Shown: in pieces, positions 36,168 through 44,344 of the stretch
Layout: every line of letters begins with the position of its first letter
How positions within the stretch are numbered: the stretch's first letter is position 1
Assembly (NCBI RefSeq): GCF_007990525.1
Contig: NZ_AP019823.1
Location: 682,001-746,000 of the forward strand
DNA from: Leptotrichia hofstadii
GTDB taxonomy: Bacteria; Fusobacteriota; Fusobacteriia; Fusobacteriales; Leptotrichiaceae
Length of the DNA: 64,000 nt
Direction: 5' to 3'
Made by a program: the position numbers and the translations under genes
Notes under the pieces: model-generated
Database searches by the model: none
Told to the model about the DNA's origin: nothing
Seen by the model: the letters and a program-made list of their open reading frames with translations, nothing else

Positions 36168-38033
36168 GTGGCAATATTTCATCTTAGAATGAAAAAAAGT
36201 AAAAGAGGAAGTAAATATATTCCGCCTACTGCACATTTAGACTATATAAATAGAGATGAAAAATATGGTAAAAAAGAGGATTTACTTTTTAAGGAAGTAA
36301 GGAATCTTCCTGAAGAGTTTAGCGATATTAAAGACTTTTGGAAATGTGCAGAAACTTATGAGAGAAAAAATTCTAATCTGTACAGGGAACTTGAAATTTC
36401 ATTGCCTAGAGAGTTTACTCCTGAAGAAAATAAAAAGATAGTAGATAATTTTTGTGAAAATCTTTTTGGAAAAGAATATGTGTATAATTATGCAATGCAC
36501 AATCCCAAAAGTTTTGATGGAGATATGCAACCACACGTGCATATAATGTTCTTTGAAAGAAAAATTGATGATATTAAAAGGGGTAAGGATAAGTATTTTA
36601 AGAGATATAATTCTAAAAATATAGAAAAAGGTGGCTGGAGAAAAGATAAAAAATGGAATGAGAAAAGTACATTAAAAAGTATAAGAAAAGAATGGGAAAC
36701 ATTTTTAAATTTTGAACTTGAAAAGAAAGGACTTGAGAAAGTAAGTGCAAAATCGTTAAAGGATCAGAAAAGGGATGCGGAAAATAATAATGATTATAAA
36801 AAAGTTTATGAATTAAATCGTGAAGCCATAAATATTGACGGCAAAATTTTGTATAGAAAAGAAAGTGAACTAAGTGATAAGGAAAAAGTTAAGAAGAGAA
36901 TATTTAATAAAAGCAGAATTTTAAAAACTGGAACAGATTTAATGAAAAAATTACTTGAAAAATTGAAAAAACTGGAAAAAGAGTATGAAAATTTAAAAAA
37001 GGATAAAATAGGAGATTTAGAAAATTTGGAAAGACTGAGGGGGTTAGAAGAAAGTGTAAGGGATATAAAAAAGAAAATGTCAAAAGATAAAATTGAGAAT
37101 ACTGTGTACAACTTGATGACAGATAAAAAGTACTATAAATTTCTGAATGAGAACAAAAAAATTGACAAGGAACTAAAAAATATAAAAGATAAAAATAGAA
37201 TAAAATATTTAAAAATTACAAAAGAAAAGAATTTAAAAAATTTAGAAAGTTTAAGAAATGAAATTCAGAACGACTGGAAAAAGAAGTATATTTTTGATAA
37301 AAGAGTTGAAAATATTAGGGAAAAATATTTAAGAAAAATTGCAAATTTTGAAGATGAAAAAGATACGATATATGAAAATTTAAAAGGGAAAAACGTTAAA
37401 TACAATGATGAAAAAAAAGGACTGTATGATATAAATCATTTGCAATTTATTTATGAAAAAGATGGACTGAAAGAGATAAATAAAATTGAAAAAGAACTAA
37501 AAAAATTAGTAAAAGAGTTAGATAAAAATGAGGAAGTAGTCAGTCAGAAAACTTTGATAAAAGATAAATATTCAAATTATGAATTTTCAAAATTGGAGAA
37601 AGATATTGCGGAAAGTAAAATTAAAATAGAAGGGCTGCAAAAAGAACTTAACAAAAATTTGGATATAAGTGAACAAAAATATTACTTGGACTGGTTAAAA
37701 AGGGAAGTAAAAATAAAGGAAGATTATGAAGCAAGAAAAGAAAATATTGAAATAAAAATTCAAAAAAAATTACAGGATGAACTTTTAAAAAATGGTAATT
37801 CCAAAGTTCAGGAAAGGGAAAAAATTCAAAAAATTATAAAGAATATAGAAGCCATAAAAGTATTGGATAAGAAAAAAAGATTGTCTGAAAAACGACAAGG
37901 AAGCATAAAAAAATGGAACAGGAAAAAGAAAAGTAAAAGTTTAAACGGTGCAAATTATGATAAAAATTTAGGAGGTATAAGTGGTGATTTTAGAATGGAA
38001 GATATGGAAGTTTTGGATGAGTTGGAAAGGTAA
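36168..38033 (+). CDS. mobA: MobA/MobL-family conjugative relaxase (MOBQ type)
   Basis: A 621-residue HUH endonuclease that nicks oriT and leads the strand into the secretion channel. The N-terminal domain opens with 'MAIFHLRMKKSKRG', has the active-site 'ELEISLPREFTPEE' region, and carries the metal triad in 'QPHVHIMFFERK' near residue 120. The C-terminal 350 residues are a very charged coiled-coil region rather than a helicase, so it is the short MobL form. GTG start after GGGGGT. The non-coding region immediately after it holds a nic-like word and inverted repeats. Confidence 0.9.
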   Translation: MAIFHLRMKKSKRGSKYIPPTAHLDYINRDEKYGKKEDLLFKEVRNLPEEFSDIKDFWKCAETYERKNSNLYRELEISLPREFTPEENKKIVDNFCENLFGKEYVYNYAMHNPKSFDGDMQPHVHIMFFERKIDDIKRGKDKYFKRYNSKNIEKGGWRKDKKWNEKSTLKSIRKEWETFLNFELEKKGLEKVSAKSLKDQKRDAENNNDYKKVYELNREAINIDGKILYRKESELSDKEKVKKRIFNKSRILKTGTDLMKKLLEKLKKLEKEYENLKKDKIGDLENLERLRGLEESVRDIKKKMSKDKIENTVYNLMTDKKYYKFLNENKKIDKELKNIKDKNRIKYLKITKEKNLKNLESLRNEIQNDWKKKYIFDKRVENIREKYLRKIANFEDEKDTIYENLKGKNVKYNDEKKGLYDINHLQFIYEKDGLKEINKIEKELKKLVKELDKNEEVVSQKTLIKDKYSNYEFSKLEKDIAESKIKIEGLQKELNKNLDISEQKYYLDWLKREVKIKEDYEARKENIEIKIQKKLQDELLKNGNSKVQEREKIQKIIKNIEAIKVLDKKKRLSEKRQGSIKKWNRKKKSKSLNGANYDKNLGGISGDFRMEDMEVLDELER

Positions 38034-38066
38034 AAAGTTTTAATGAGAGTAAATATAAATAAATTT

Positions 38067-38093
38067 AAGGGCAGTAAAAAGCTGTCCTTTTTT
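38067..38093 (+). terminator. Rho-independent terminator after the relaxase gene
   Basis: AAGGGCAG (38067-38074) pairs with CTGTCCTT (38082-38089), then T run. It separates relaxase and secretion transcription units. Confidence 0.85.
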
Positions 38094-38212
38094 GTAAAAA
38101 TAAGTTTTTGAAGGTATAAATATTATTAATTTCTTAGAAATTAAACACGAACGAAGTGAGTTTTTGAGTGTAAACGAAAGTCATTTTTTCACAATTTTTT
38201 GTGGCAAAAAAA

Positions 38213-38291
38213 TCACGGTAAGTTTCTAAAAATTTTTAAATTTGAGAAACTTGTAAGCGTGCTTTCCAAAATTTAGAAAAATTTGGGAAAG
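38213..38291. other. Candidate origin of transfer (oriT)
   Basis: Inverted repeat AAGTTTCT (38220-38227) / AGAAACTT (38245-38252) is followed at once by TAAGCGTGC (38254-38262). That word resembles the MOBQ nic core TAAGTGCGCCCT of RSF1010-type plasmids. A second dyad, CTTTCC...GGAAAG (38262-38291, 12 of 13 positions paired), follows. It lies just downstream of a MOBQ-type relaxase gene, a usual site for oriT. The nic match is partial. Confidence 0.45.
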
Positions 38292-38321
38292 TTTATGGGG
38301 AAAAAATTTTCAAAAAAGGGC

Positions 38322-38350
38322 TTGACTTTTTGAAAAAATTGAGGTAATAT
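38322..38350 (+). promoter_or_regulatory. Promoter of the secretion operon
   Basis: TTGACT, 17-bp spacer, TAATAT. Transcription would start near 38357 and give a leader of about 370 nt before the pilin gene. Confidence 0.65.
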
Positions 38351-38374
38351 TAGCACAAGAATAAAACAGCGTAA

Positions 38375-38439
38375 AAAATGAGAGCCTAGTTTTAGGAGGT
38401 GTATAGGCAGGATACAGGACTTTTCCTTAAACTCATTTT
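38375..38439 (+). ncRNA. Leader stem-loop A
   Basis: AAAATGAG (38375-38382) pairs with CTCATTTT (38432-38439) and closes a 49-base loop. The loop contains GAGCCTA (38382-38388, identical to the 5' arm of hairpin B) and TAGGC (38404-38408). No T tract follows. Confidence 0.45.
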
Positions 38440-38478
38440 AAAAGAAGAATAAAATAAAGTAGTATAAAATTAAATATA

Positions 38479-38541
38479 GAGAGCCTAAATGCAGGATTAT
38501 TGGAAAAAACATTTCTAAGATTTTGTATAGGCTCTTTTTTT
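38479..38541 (+). ncRNA. Leader hairpin B (structured, terminator-like)
   Basis: Outer stem GAGCCTA/TAGGCTC (38481-38487, 38528-38534); middle helix GCAGGATT/GATTTTGT; inner helix TTGG/CTAA; end loop AAAAAACATTT; then seven T. It is homologous to hairpin C, and the stem differences are compensatory. Intrinsic terminator, attenuator or small RNA end are all possible. Confidence 0.8.
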
Positions 38542-38563
38542 GTTCAAAAGCGAGGTGAAAATA

Positions 38564-38596
38564 ATGAAATTAGATTTAAATATTAGAAGTCCTTAA
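38564..38596 (+). CDS. Ten-codon leader peptide candidate
   Basis: GCGAGGTG followed 6 bases later by ATG and ten codons reading MKLDLNIRSP, then TAA. It lies 22 bp after hairpin B, just as the pilin gene lies 22 bp after hairpin C. Either a leader peptide or the stub of a duplicated gene start. Confidence 0.4.
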   Translation: MKLDLNIRSP

Positions 38597-38640
38597 CCAG
38601 AATATTATGATAAAAAACAAATATATAAATTTAAATATAG

Positions 38641-38701
38641 GAGTCTGAGTGCAGAATTATCGGAAAAAACATTTCTGAAATTTTGTACAGACTCTTTTTT
38701 T
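38641..38701 (+). ncRNA. Leader hairpin C (structured, terminator-like)
   Basis: Outer stem GAGTCTG/CAGACTC (38641-38647, 38688-38694); middle helix GCAGAATT/AATTTTGT; inner helix TCGG/CTGA; the same end loop as B; then seven T directly before the pilin ribosome site. It would terminate or gate transcription into the secretion operon. Confidence 0.8.
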
Positions 38702-38723
38702 GTATAAGAGAGGACGATAAATA

Positions 38724-39089
38724 ATGAAAAAAATAAAACTTAAAAATATATTGCTAAATAAAAAATTTCAATTGCTGTGTCTAATGATTTTGTTTTTGGT
38801 AACAACTGTGATAAGTCAGGCAACTACAAGTGGAAATGCAGGAATATTTGCAACACTTGTAACTTTTCTTACAAATATGAATAATGGACTGAAAATAGTT
38901 TTTTCACTTGGGGCTATTGGGTGCATAGGATTTGGAGTATTCAAGATGTTGACTGATCCGAACATGACAGCAATAATAACTCTATTAATAGGAGTGGCTT
39001 TGGCACTTGCACTTATTTTTGGTTCAGAGGATATAGTAAAAGGACTTGGCGGAACTATGATTGATACAGCTCTTTTGGAAGGAGTATAG
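38724..39089 (+). CDS. trbC: TrbC/VirB2-family conjugative pilin
   Basis: 121 residues. Long signal-type N-terminus with hydrophobic core 'LLCLMILFLVTTVISQA' (cleavage near residue 34). Two further membrane helices follow, separated by a short loop ('VFSLGAIGCIGFGVF', 'IITLLIGVALALALIFG'), the standard pilin layout. First gene of the secretion operon, directly behind the covarying hairpins. A TraF-type peptidase is encoded later (54487), so a cyclic pilin as in RP4 is plausible. Confidence 0.85.
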   Translation: MKKIKLKNILLNKKFQLLCLMILFLVTTVISQATTSGNAGIFATLVTFLTNMNNGLKIVFSLGAIGCIGFGVFKMLTDPNMTAIITLLIGVALALALIFGSEDIVKGLGGTMIDTALLEGV

Positions 39090-39091
39090 GC

Positions 39092-39799
39092 TTGGATTTA
39101 AAAAGAATAAATAGAAAAAGAGATATTTTTAAATTAAGGACTGATGTCAAAAGAGAAAAGGGAAGTTTTGAAAAAAGGGCTGAAACTTTGTTTGAACTTG
39201 CAGAAACGAATGCAAAGTTAAAAAAGGGATTAGGAATAAGCATAGTTATCAACCATATATTAATTTTAGCATTAGTATTCTTTGTTTTGAGAACGAATAT
39301 AAAGGTATTTCTTGTTCAGGTTGATAAAACGACAGGAGCTCCAATGGAAGTAAATGTGTTGACAAAATCCAATTTAAAAGTTGGGGAGAAGGAAACAAAA
39401 TATTTCATATCAAAATTTATTTTGGATGTAAGAACTCTTCCAAAGGACACGACATATTATGATAATAAATTAAAGGAAAATTCTTTTTTCTTAACACAAA
39501 ATTCACAAAAAAAATTGGATGCGATGATTCAGGAAACGGGAACAATACAAATGCTTGCAGATAAAATCACAACGAATGTAAATATAGTCTCAGCTAACAA
39601 ACTTACAAATACTTCAAATACTTATCAAGTCAGATGGAAGGAAAAGCAGTTTTCTGAAACAGGAATGGAAATGCAGGATACAAGTTATCTTGGAGTATTT
39701 ACTGTGGAATATGTGAATGAAAAAAATGAGGAACTGGTTGCTAAAAATCCATTGGGGATAATAATAAAGGATTTTACAATTTCGAGAGAAAATAATTAG
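39092..39799 (+). CDS. trbF: TrbF/VirB8-family secretion protein
   Basis: 235 residues: basic cytoplasmic head of about 50 residues, one transmembrane helix ('ISIVINHILILALVFFVL'), then the periplasmic VirB8 domain. The end 'NPLGIIIKDFTISRE' matches the TrbF C-terminal signature. VirB8 proteins nucleate assembly of the inner-membrane complex. TTG start, 7 bases after GGAAGGAG and 2 bp after trbC. Confidence 0.88.
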   Translation: MDLKRINRKRDIFKLRTDVKREKGSFEKRAETLFELAETNAKLKKGLGISIVINHILILALVFFVLRTNIKVFLVQVDKTTGAPMEVNVLTKSNLKVGEKETKYFISKFILDVRTLPKDTTYYDNKLKENSFFLTQNSQKKLDAMIQETGTIQMLADKITTNVNIVSANKLTNTSNTYQVRWKEKQFSETGMEMQDTSYLGVFTVEYVNEKNEELVAKNPLGIIIKDFTISRENN

Positions 39800-39816
39800 A
39801 AAAATGAGGGAGATGT

Positions 39817-40641
39817 ATGACAAAGAACAAGTTAAAAAAATTTAATAGAAAAATATTATCAATGCTGCTTTTGATATTGATGTCGGTTAATGTTTTTGCA
39901 AATGATGGAAATGCAAAAGACAATATTACAGTAGACGTAGTAAAGAATAGTAAGAAAATATTTGATGATGACGGAATATTAAGTGGAAAAAAGGATGCAA
40001 TTAAAAAGACAGCCGTTATATTTAATTATGCAGAAAACAGCATATATGAAGTCTATTCCAAGCCAGACTATTTAACAACTTTAAGGCTTGCTCCAAATGA
40101 AAAAGTGGTATTTAAGGCTGGTGGAGATACAGAACGTTGGATGATTGAAGAGGCGACAGGTGGAAAAGAAAATAGGACATATATATACATAAAGCCGCTT
40201 GAAGAAGATATAAAGACTAACATAAATATAGTTACAGACAAGCATAGTTACTTTATTAATATTGAATCCACAAATGGAGAATATAATCCTTTAGTTGAGT
40301 GGCAATATCCAAATGAGAGAAAAATATTAATGGATGAATATGAGGCTAATACGGAAAGTATTGGTACAACGGACTTAATGAAACTGAATTACAGATATTC
40401 ATGGAACAAGAACTCAAAGCTTTCTCCAGTTCAAGTGTTTGACAACGGAGAAAAGACATTCATAGTATTAAAGTCAAATTTGCAGGAAATGCCAGCTTTT
40501 TATGTAAAAGGTTTGGATAACCAATTATCCTTAGTTAACATAAAAATTGAAGGACGCAATGTTATGATTAACAATGTTGTAAAAGAAATATATATGACGC
40601 TTGGAAAAAATACGTTGAAGATATATAACCAGAAAAAATAG
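39817..40641 (+). CDS. trbG: TrbG/VirB9-family secretion protein
   Basis: 274 residues with a signal peptide (cleavage after VFA near residue 28). N-terminal domain with 'VIFNYAENSIYEVYSKPDYLTTLRLAPNEKV' split over residues 66-97. The VirB9 C-terminal domain ('LNYRYSWNKNSKLSPVQVFDNGEKTFI') binds the outer-membrane ring. No separate VirB7-type lipoprotein gene is visible. Its presence means the channel crosses an outer membrane. Confidence 0.9.
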   Translation: MTKNKLKKFNRKILSMLLLILMSVNVFANDGNAKDNITVDVVKNSKKIFDDDGILSGKKDAIKKTAVIFNYAENSIYEVYSKPDYLTTLRLAPNEKVVFKAGGDTERWMIEEATGGKENRTYIYIKPLEEDIKTNINIVTDKHSYFINIESTNGEYNPLVEWQYPNERKILMDEYEANTESIGTTDLMKLNYRYSWNKNSKLSPVQVFDNGEKTFIVLKSNLQEMPAFYVKGLDNQLSLVNIKIEGRNVMINNVVKEIYMTLGKNTLKIYNQKK

Positions 40642-40659
40642 AAAAAGGGGGTGTCTTAA

Positions 40660-41997
40660 TTGGTAAATAAGAATGACTATTTTGAAACTTCTGAAGATGA
40701 TTTTACCGAACAGAAGGAAGAGGAAATATCGCTTGAGGATGAGGGGACAGGAACGATAAAAAATTCAAAGATAAAAATAGAAGAATTTTTTGATAAGAAA
40801 AAAGTTGCTATCCTAGTCTGCATAATTTTGGCTTTAATTTTTGTAAGCATATATTTTGCAAATCAGGCTAAAAAGAATGAGAAGCCGAAGGAACAAGAAA
40901 AAATGGAATCAATATCAACTGGAACAGGACTGGATATAAAGGATGCAGTAGATACTCAAAATCAAAATGCCCAAATTCCTGAAGATGTAACGCAGGATGG
41001 AGTGGCAAATATAAATACGACTACTGATGGAACTGGAACGCCTAGCTTATCACAGTATGATTCTCAGCTAGGTTCAGAATACAATAACGACAATCTTGAT
41101 TCAAATTATGGTTCAAGCTCATCATCGTTTTCAGATATTTCAGAAGATAAAAATTCCAATAGTTCAACAGTCTCGGAAGAAAAAAGCAAGGAGTGGAGAA
41201 AATCTGCAATAGGATTTAATAAGGGAGTTTCAACACAAACTCCGCAAACAACAGAACAGTATCAGGAACAACAACAGCAACAAGTTCCTCAGAATGTGCA
41301 ACAGCAAAATGAAAATGACACAGATCAGAATAAACAGAAGTCAAAGTCCTTATTCCTGAAGCAAAAGCAGGACAGCTTCTATTCGACTAATTTAAAAAAT
41401 CCTGCAATAGGAAAATATGAGTTAAAGACAGGGAGCTTTATTCCAGCTGTTCTTGTAACGGCAATCAACTCTGATTTGCCAGGAGATGTGATTGCTCAGG
41501 TTAGAGAAAATGTTTATGACTACCGTACTGGAAAGTATATTTTAATTCCTATGGGTACAAAAATAGTTGGAAAATATGACAGCAGTATAACGTATGGACA
41601 GAACAGGGTTTTGTTGATATGGCAAAGACTGGTTTTTCCAAATGGATCAACACTTGTGCTTGATAATATGCAGGGAGTGGATTTACTGGGTAATGCTGGA
41701 CTGAAAGGGAAAACTAACAACCATTTCTGGAAACTTATGAGAAGTGTGCTGTTATCTTCTGCCATAAATATGGCTTCAGGCTCGCTTGAAAGTCTTGATG
41801 TAAATATTGAAGCTGGTAGCAGGTCAAGAGTGAATATTGGTACAGGAGCTTCAGATGCGGCACAGAATATTAGAAGCATTGGGGAAAGAATGGTTGAAAA
41901 GGATTTGAATAGACAGCCTACAATTGAGATAAAAAGAGGTAAAAAATTTAATATCTTTGTAAGCAAGGATATAATTTTATCTCCATACAGGAAATAA
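40660..41997 (+). CDS. trbI: TrbI/VirB10-family secretion protein
   Basis: 445 residues. Acidic cytoplasmic N-terminus, transmembrane helix near residue 50 ('VAILVCIILALIFVSIYFA'), then a long Ser/Gln/Asn-rich periplasmic linker with a Gln stretch. The VirB10 beta-barrel domain has 'AVLVTAINSDLPGDVIAQVRENVYD' and 'IPMGTKIVGKYDS'. It links inner and outer membrane rings and senses ATP energy. TTG start after AAAGGGGGTG. Confidence 0.92.
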   Translation: MVNKNDYFETSEDDFTEQKEEEISLEDEGTGTIKNSKIKIEEFFDKKKVAILVCIILALIFVSIYFANQAKKNEKPKEQEKMESISTGTGLDIKDAVDTQNQNAQIPEDVTQDGVANINTTTDGTGTPSLSQYDSQLGSEYNNDNLDSNYGSSSSSFSDISEDKNSNSSTVSEEKSKEWRKSAIGFNKGVSTQTPQTTEQYQEQQQQQVPQNVQQQNENDTDQNKQKSKSLFLKQKQDSFYSTNLKNPAIGKYELKTGSFIPAVLVTAINSDLPGDVIAQVRENVYDYRTGKYILIPMGTKIVGKYDSSITYGQNRVLLIWQRLVFPNGSTLVLDNMQGVDLLGNAGLKGKTNNHFWKLMRSVLLSSAINMASGSLESLDVNIEAGSRSRVNIGTGASDAAQNIRSIGERMVEKDLNRQPTIEIKRGKKFNIFVSKDIILSPYRK

Positions 41998-41999
41998 TT

Positions 42000-44036
42000 A
42001 TGGACAAGAAATATAAGCCGCTCAGAAATACGAAGCCTGTAAAATGGATTTTTGCAATAATAATGTTTATTTCAGTAAATATAACAGGTTTAATGATAGT
42101 ATCAACAAACTATATGGAAGAACTGGAAAAAGTTAATAATTATACTACTTTTGCAAAAATACGTAGATTAATAAAACCTGTAATTATTGATAAAAAGAAT
42201 CAGTATATGTATTTTCCATCTGAAAACTGGGAAATGGTAATGGAAAAAACTCCTAGATTAACTTCGCAGTTTCAATTAGGTATGTGCTTTATATTTATTA
42301 GCTCGTTAATTATTTTGACAATGCCGTACTGGAAAAAAAAGAAGCTGAAATCACACGGAGATGCTGAATTTGGAACATATGATGATTTGAAGAAAAATAA
42401 GAAAAAGCCGTCAGATGTAGATTTTTTAAGTGGCAATGAAAATGGTTTTGTTATTGGATATGTAAAAACTTTATCAGGGAAATTAAAATTACTCTATGAT
42501 ACGTCAATGATACATATTGCCCTGTTCTTGCCAACAAGAGGAGGAAAAGGTGTGGGATATATTATTCCAAGCCTTATAGCAGGACTGAAAAGAATATCAA
42601 CCTTTATTTCTGACATAAAGAAGGAAAACTATGAGCTTACGAGCTGGTACAGAGCAAAGATATTGAAGCACAGGATATTAAAGTTTGAGCCAATGAGCGA
42701 ACTTTCAAACAGTTATAACTTTTTATCGGAAGTACGGTATGGAACAAATTACGAGATTGAAGATTGCAGAATAATTGGAACAATGATTGTTGGGGAAGAT
42801 GAGAGCAAGGATCCATTTTGGGGAGACAGTGCAAAAGATACAATTTCCACTTTAACTGGTTATGTTCATTATAGGGAAGTAAGCAGCCGTCCTGAAGAAG
42901 ATCCTGATATAACGGATGTTAGAGTTTCACTAAACGATGTAATATCAATAATTACTAATACTGAAAATTCTTTGTATAGAATGTTTGCAAAATATCTTGG
43001 AAAGCCTATGGAAGAAGATGAATACGAGGATGAAATGTCAAAAGATTTTATTCTGAAGGAAAAAACAATTGAAAGGCTTAGAAAAATATATACTGATGAA
43101 GAATCAATTAAAGCATTAAACAAAGGATTGCACCCCTTTGTTGCAAAACAGTTCGGATATTTATTGCAAAATACAGGAGAAAATACGTTCAAGTCTATTA
43201 CTTCAACGGCAAAGACTAAATTGCAGGTATTTGAAATTCCTTCGGTTGTAAAAAATATAGGAAAGTCTGATTTTAGGGCAATGGACTTGGTTAATGGCGA
43301 TAATCCTGTAGATTTATACTTTGTAATAAAACCAAAAGATATAGATTTGTTAGCTCCGTTAGTACGGATAATGTATATTCAGCTGACAAATTTATTAATG
43401 GAAAGTTTAAGTAAGAAAAATTTTAACATAACGTTTTTAATGGATGAACTGAATGCCTATGGCAAGATGAAGGCTCTTGTAAAAGGGCTTGGGTACTATG
43501 CAGGATTTGGAATAAAGATGGTTGGAATATTTCAAGGGCTTGATCAGTTAAATTCGACATACGATAAACAGGGGAAAGAGGTGTTAAATGGATGTCAGAT
43601 TCAAATATTTGGTAGGCCAAACGATGAAGCTGCACCTGACTATATTTCAAAGACACTCGGCAAAGAAACAATCAGGGTAAAAAGTAGAAATATTGGGCTA
43701 AAAGGGGGAGGAAACGTTTCAGAGCAGGGAAAGGATTTATTAAGTCCTTCAGAAACAAGACTGCTGCCTGACAGAAAGGCAGTTGTAATTACAGGATATA
43801 AAAAACCTTTATTATTAGATAAGCTCTATTACTACGAATATCCTGAACTGCTAAAAAGGACACAGCACCAGCCAGTATTCTTTAAGGACGGATATGTAAT
43901 ATTTGAAGCAATGAAGGGGATGTATGAATACAAGCATACATTTAAGATGATAGAGGAAGATTTTTATGATGATATAAAATATGAAAAAATTATTGAAAAG
44001 GTAAGAAAAAAGTATAAATCAAAAAAAATAGGATAG
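42000..44036 (+). CDS. traG: TraG/VirD4 type IV coupling protein
   Basis: 678 residues. Two N-terminal membrane helices ('WIFAIIMFISVNITGLMIV' and one near residue 105), then the hexameric ATPase domain with Walker A PTRGGKGVG near residue 178 and Walker B 'FLMDELNAYGK' near residue 480. It brings the relaxase-DNA complex to the channel. Begins 2 bp after trbI. Confidence 0.94.
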   Translation: MDKKYKPLRNTKPVKWIFAIIMFISVNITGLMIVSTNYMEELEKVNNYTTFAKIRRLIKPVIIDKKNQYMYFPSENWEMVMEKTPRLTSQFQLGMCFIFISSLIILTMPYWKKKKLKSHGDAEFGTYDDLKKNKKKPSDVDFLSGNENGFVIGYVKTLSGKLKLLYDTSMIHIALFLPTRGGKGVGYIIPSLIAGLKRISTFISDIKKENYELTSWYRAKILKHRILKFEPMSELSNSYNFLSEVRYGTNYEIEDCRIIGTMIVGEDESKDPFWGDSAKDTISTLTGYVHYREVSSRPEEDPDITDVRVSLNDVISIITNTENSLYRMFAKYLGKPMEEDEYEDEMSKDFILKEKTIERLRKIYTDEESIKALNKGLHPFVAKQFGYLLQNTGENTFKSITSTAKTKLQVFEIPSVVKNIGKSDFRAMDLVNGDNPVDLYFVIKPKDIDLLAPLVRIMYIQLTNLLMESLSKKNFNITFLMDELNAYGKMKALVKGLGYYAGFGIKMVGIFQGLDQLNSTYDKQGKEVLNGCQIQIFGRPNDEAAPDYISKTLGKETIRVKSRNIGLKGGGNVSEQGKDLLSPSETRLLPDRKAVVITGYKKPLLLDKLYYYEYPELLKRTQHQPVFFKDGYVIFEAMKGMYEYKHTFKMIEEDFYDDIKYEKIIEKVRKKYKSKKIG

Positions 44037-44044
44037 GGAGATAT

Positions 44045-44344
44045 ATGGAAAATATTGAAGAAACAATTAATGATTCAGATGAAATAGTAAAGAAAAAGAG
44101 AAAAGCTAGAGAAAAAAATTATACTGAAAGAATAAAAAGAAATAAAGAAAAGATTGCCAAACTGGAGAAAATAATGGCTGATTCCCAAAAGGAAATTGAA
44201 AAGGTTGAACAGGAAAATGTAGACATTTTAAAAGAGATTTTAGAAAAATCTGGTGTCGGAAACAAACTTTTAAAAATCATAATTGAAAGTCCAAGCAATG
44301 ATGAAACTGCTAAAAAAATGAAGGAACTGGCAGAAATATTATGA
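44045..44344 (+). CDS. Small coiled-coil protein between traG and trbB
   Basis: 99 residues, about 45% Lys/Glu, one long predicted coiled coil (residues 15-70) and no membrane helix. Its stop overlaps the trbB start (ATGA), indicating coupled translation. No family recognised; a regulator or scaffold of the two flanking ATPases is possible. Confidence 0.65.
   Translation: MENIEETINDSDEIVKKKRKAREKNYTERIKRNKEKIAKLEKIMADSQKEIEKVEQENVDILKEILEKSGVGNKLLKIIIESPSNDETAKKMKELAEIL

Noticed and set aside
41520-41966. 148-codon minus-strand frame inside trbI
   Set aside because: It lies opposite the conserved VirB10 domain; composition is that of a reverse-frame shadow.
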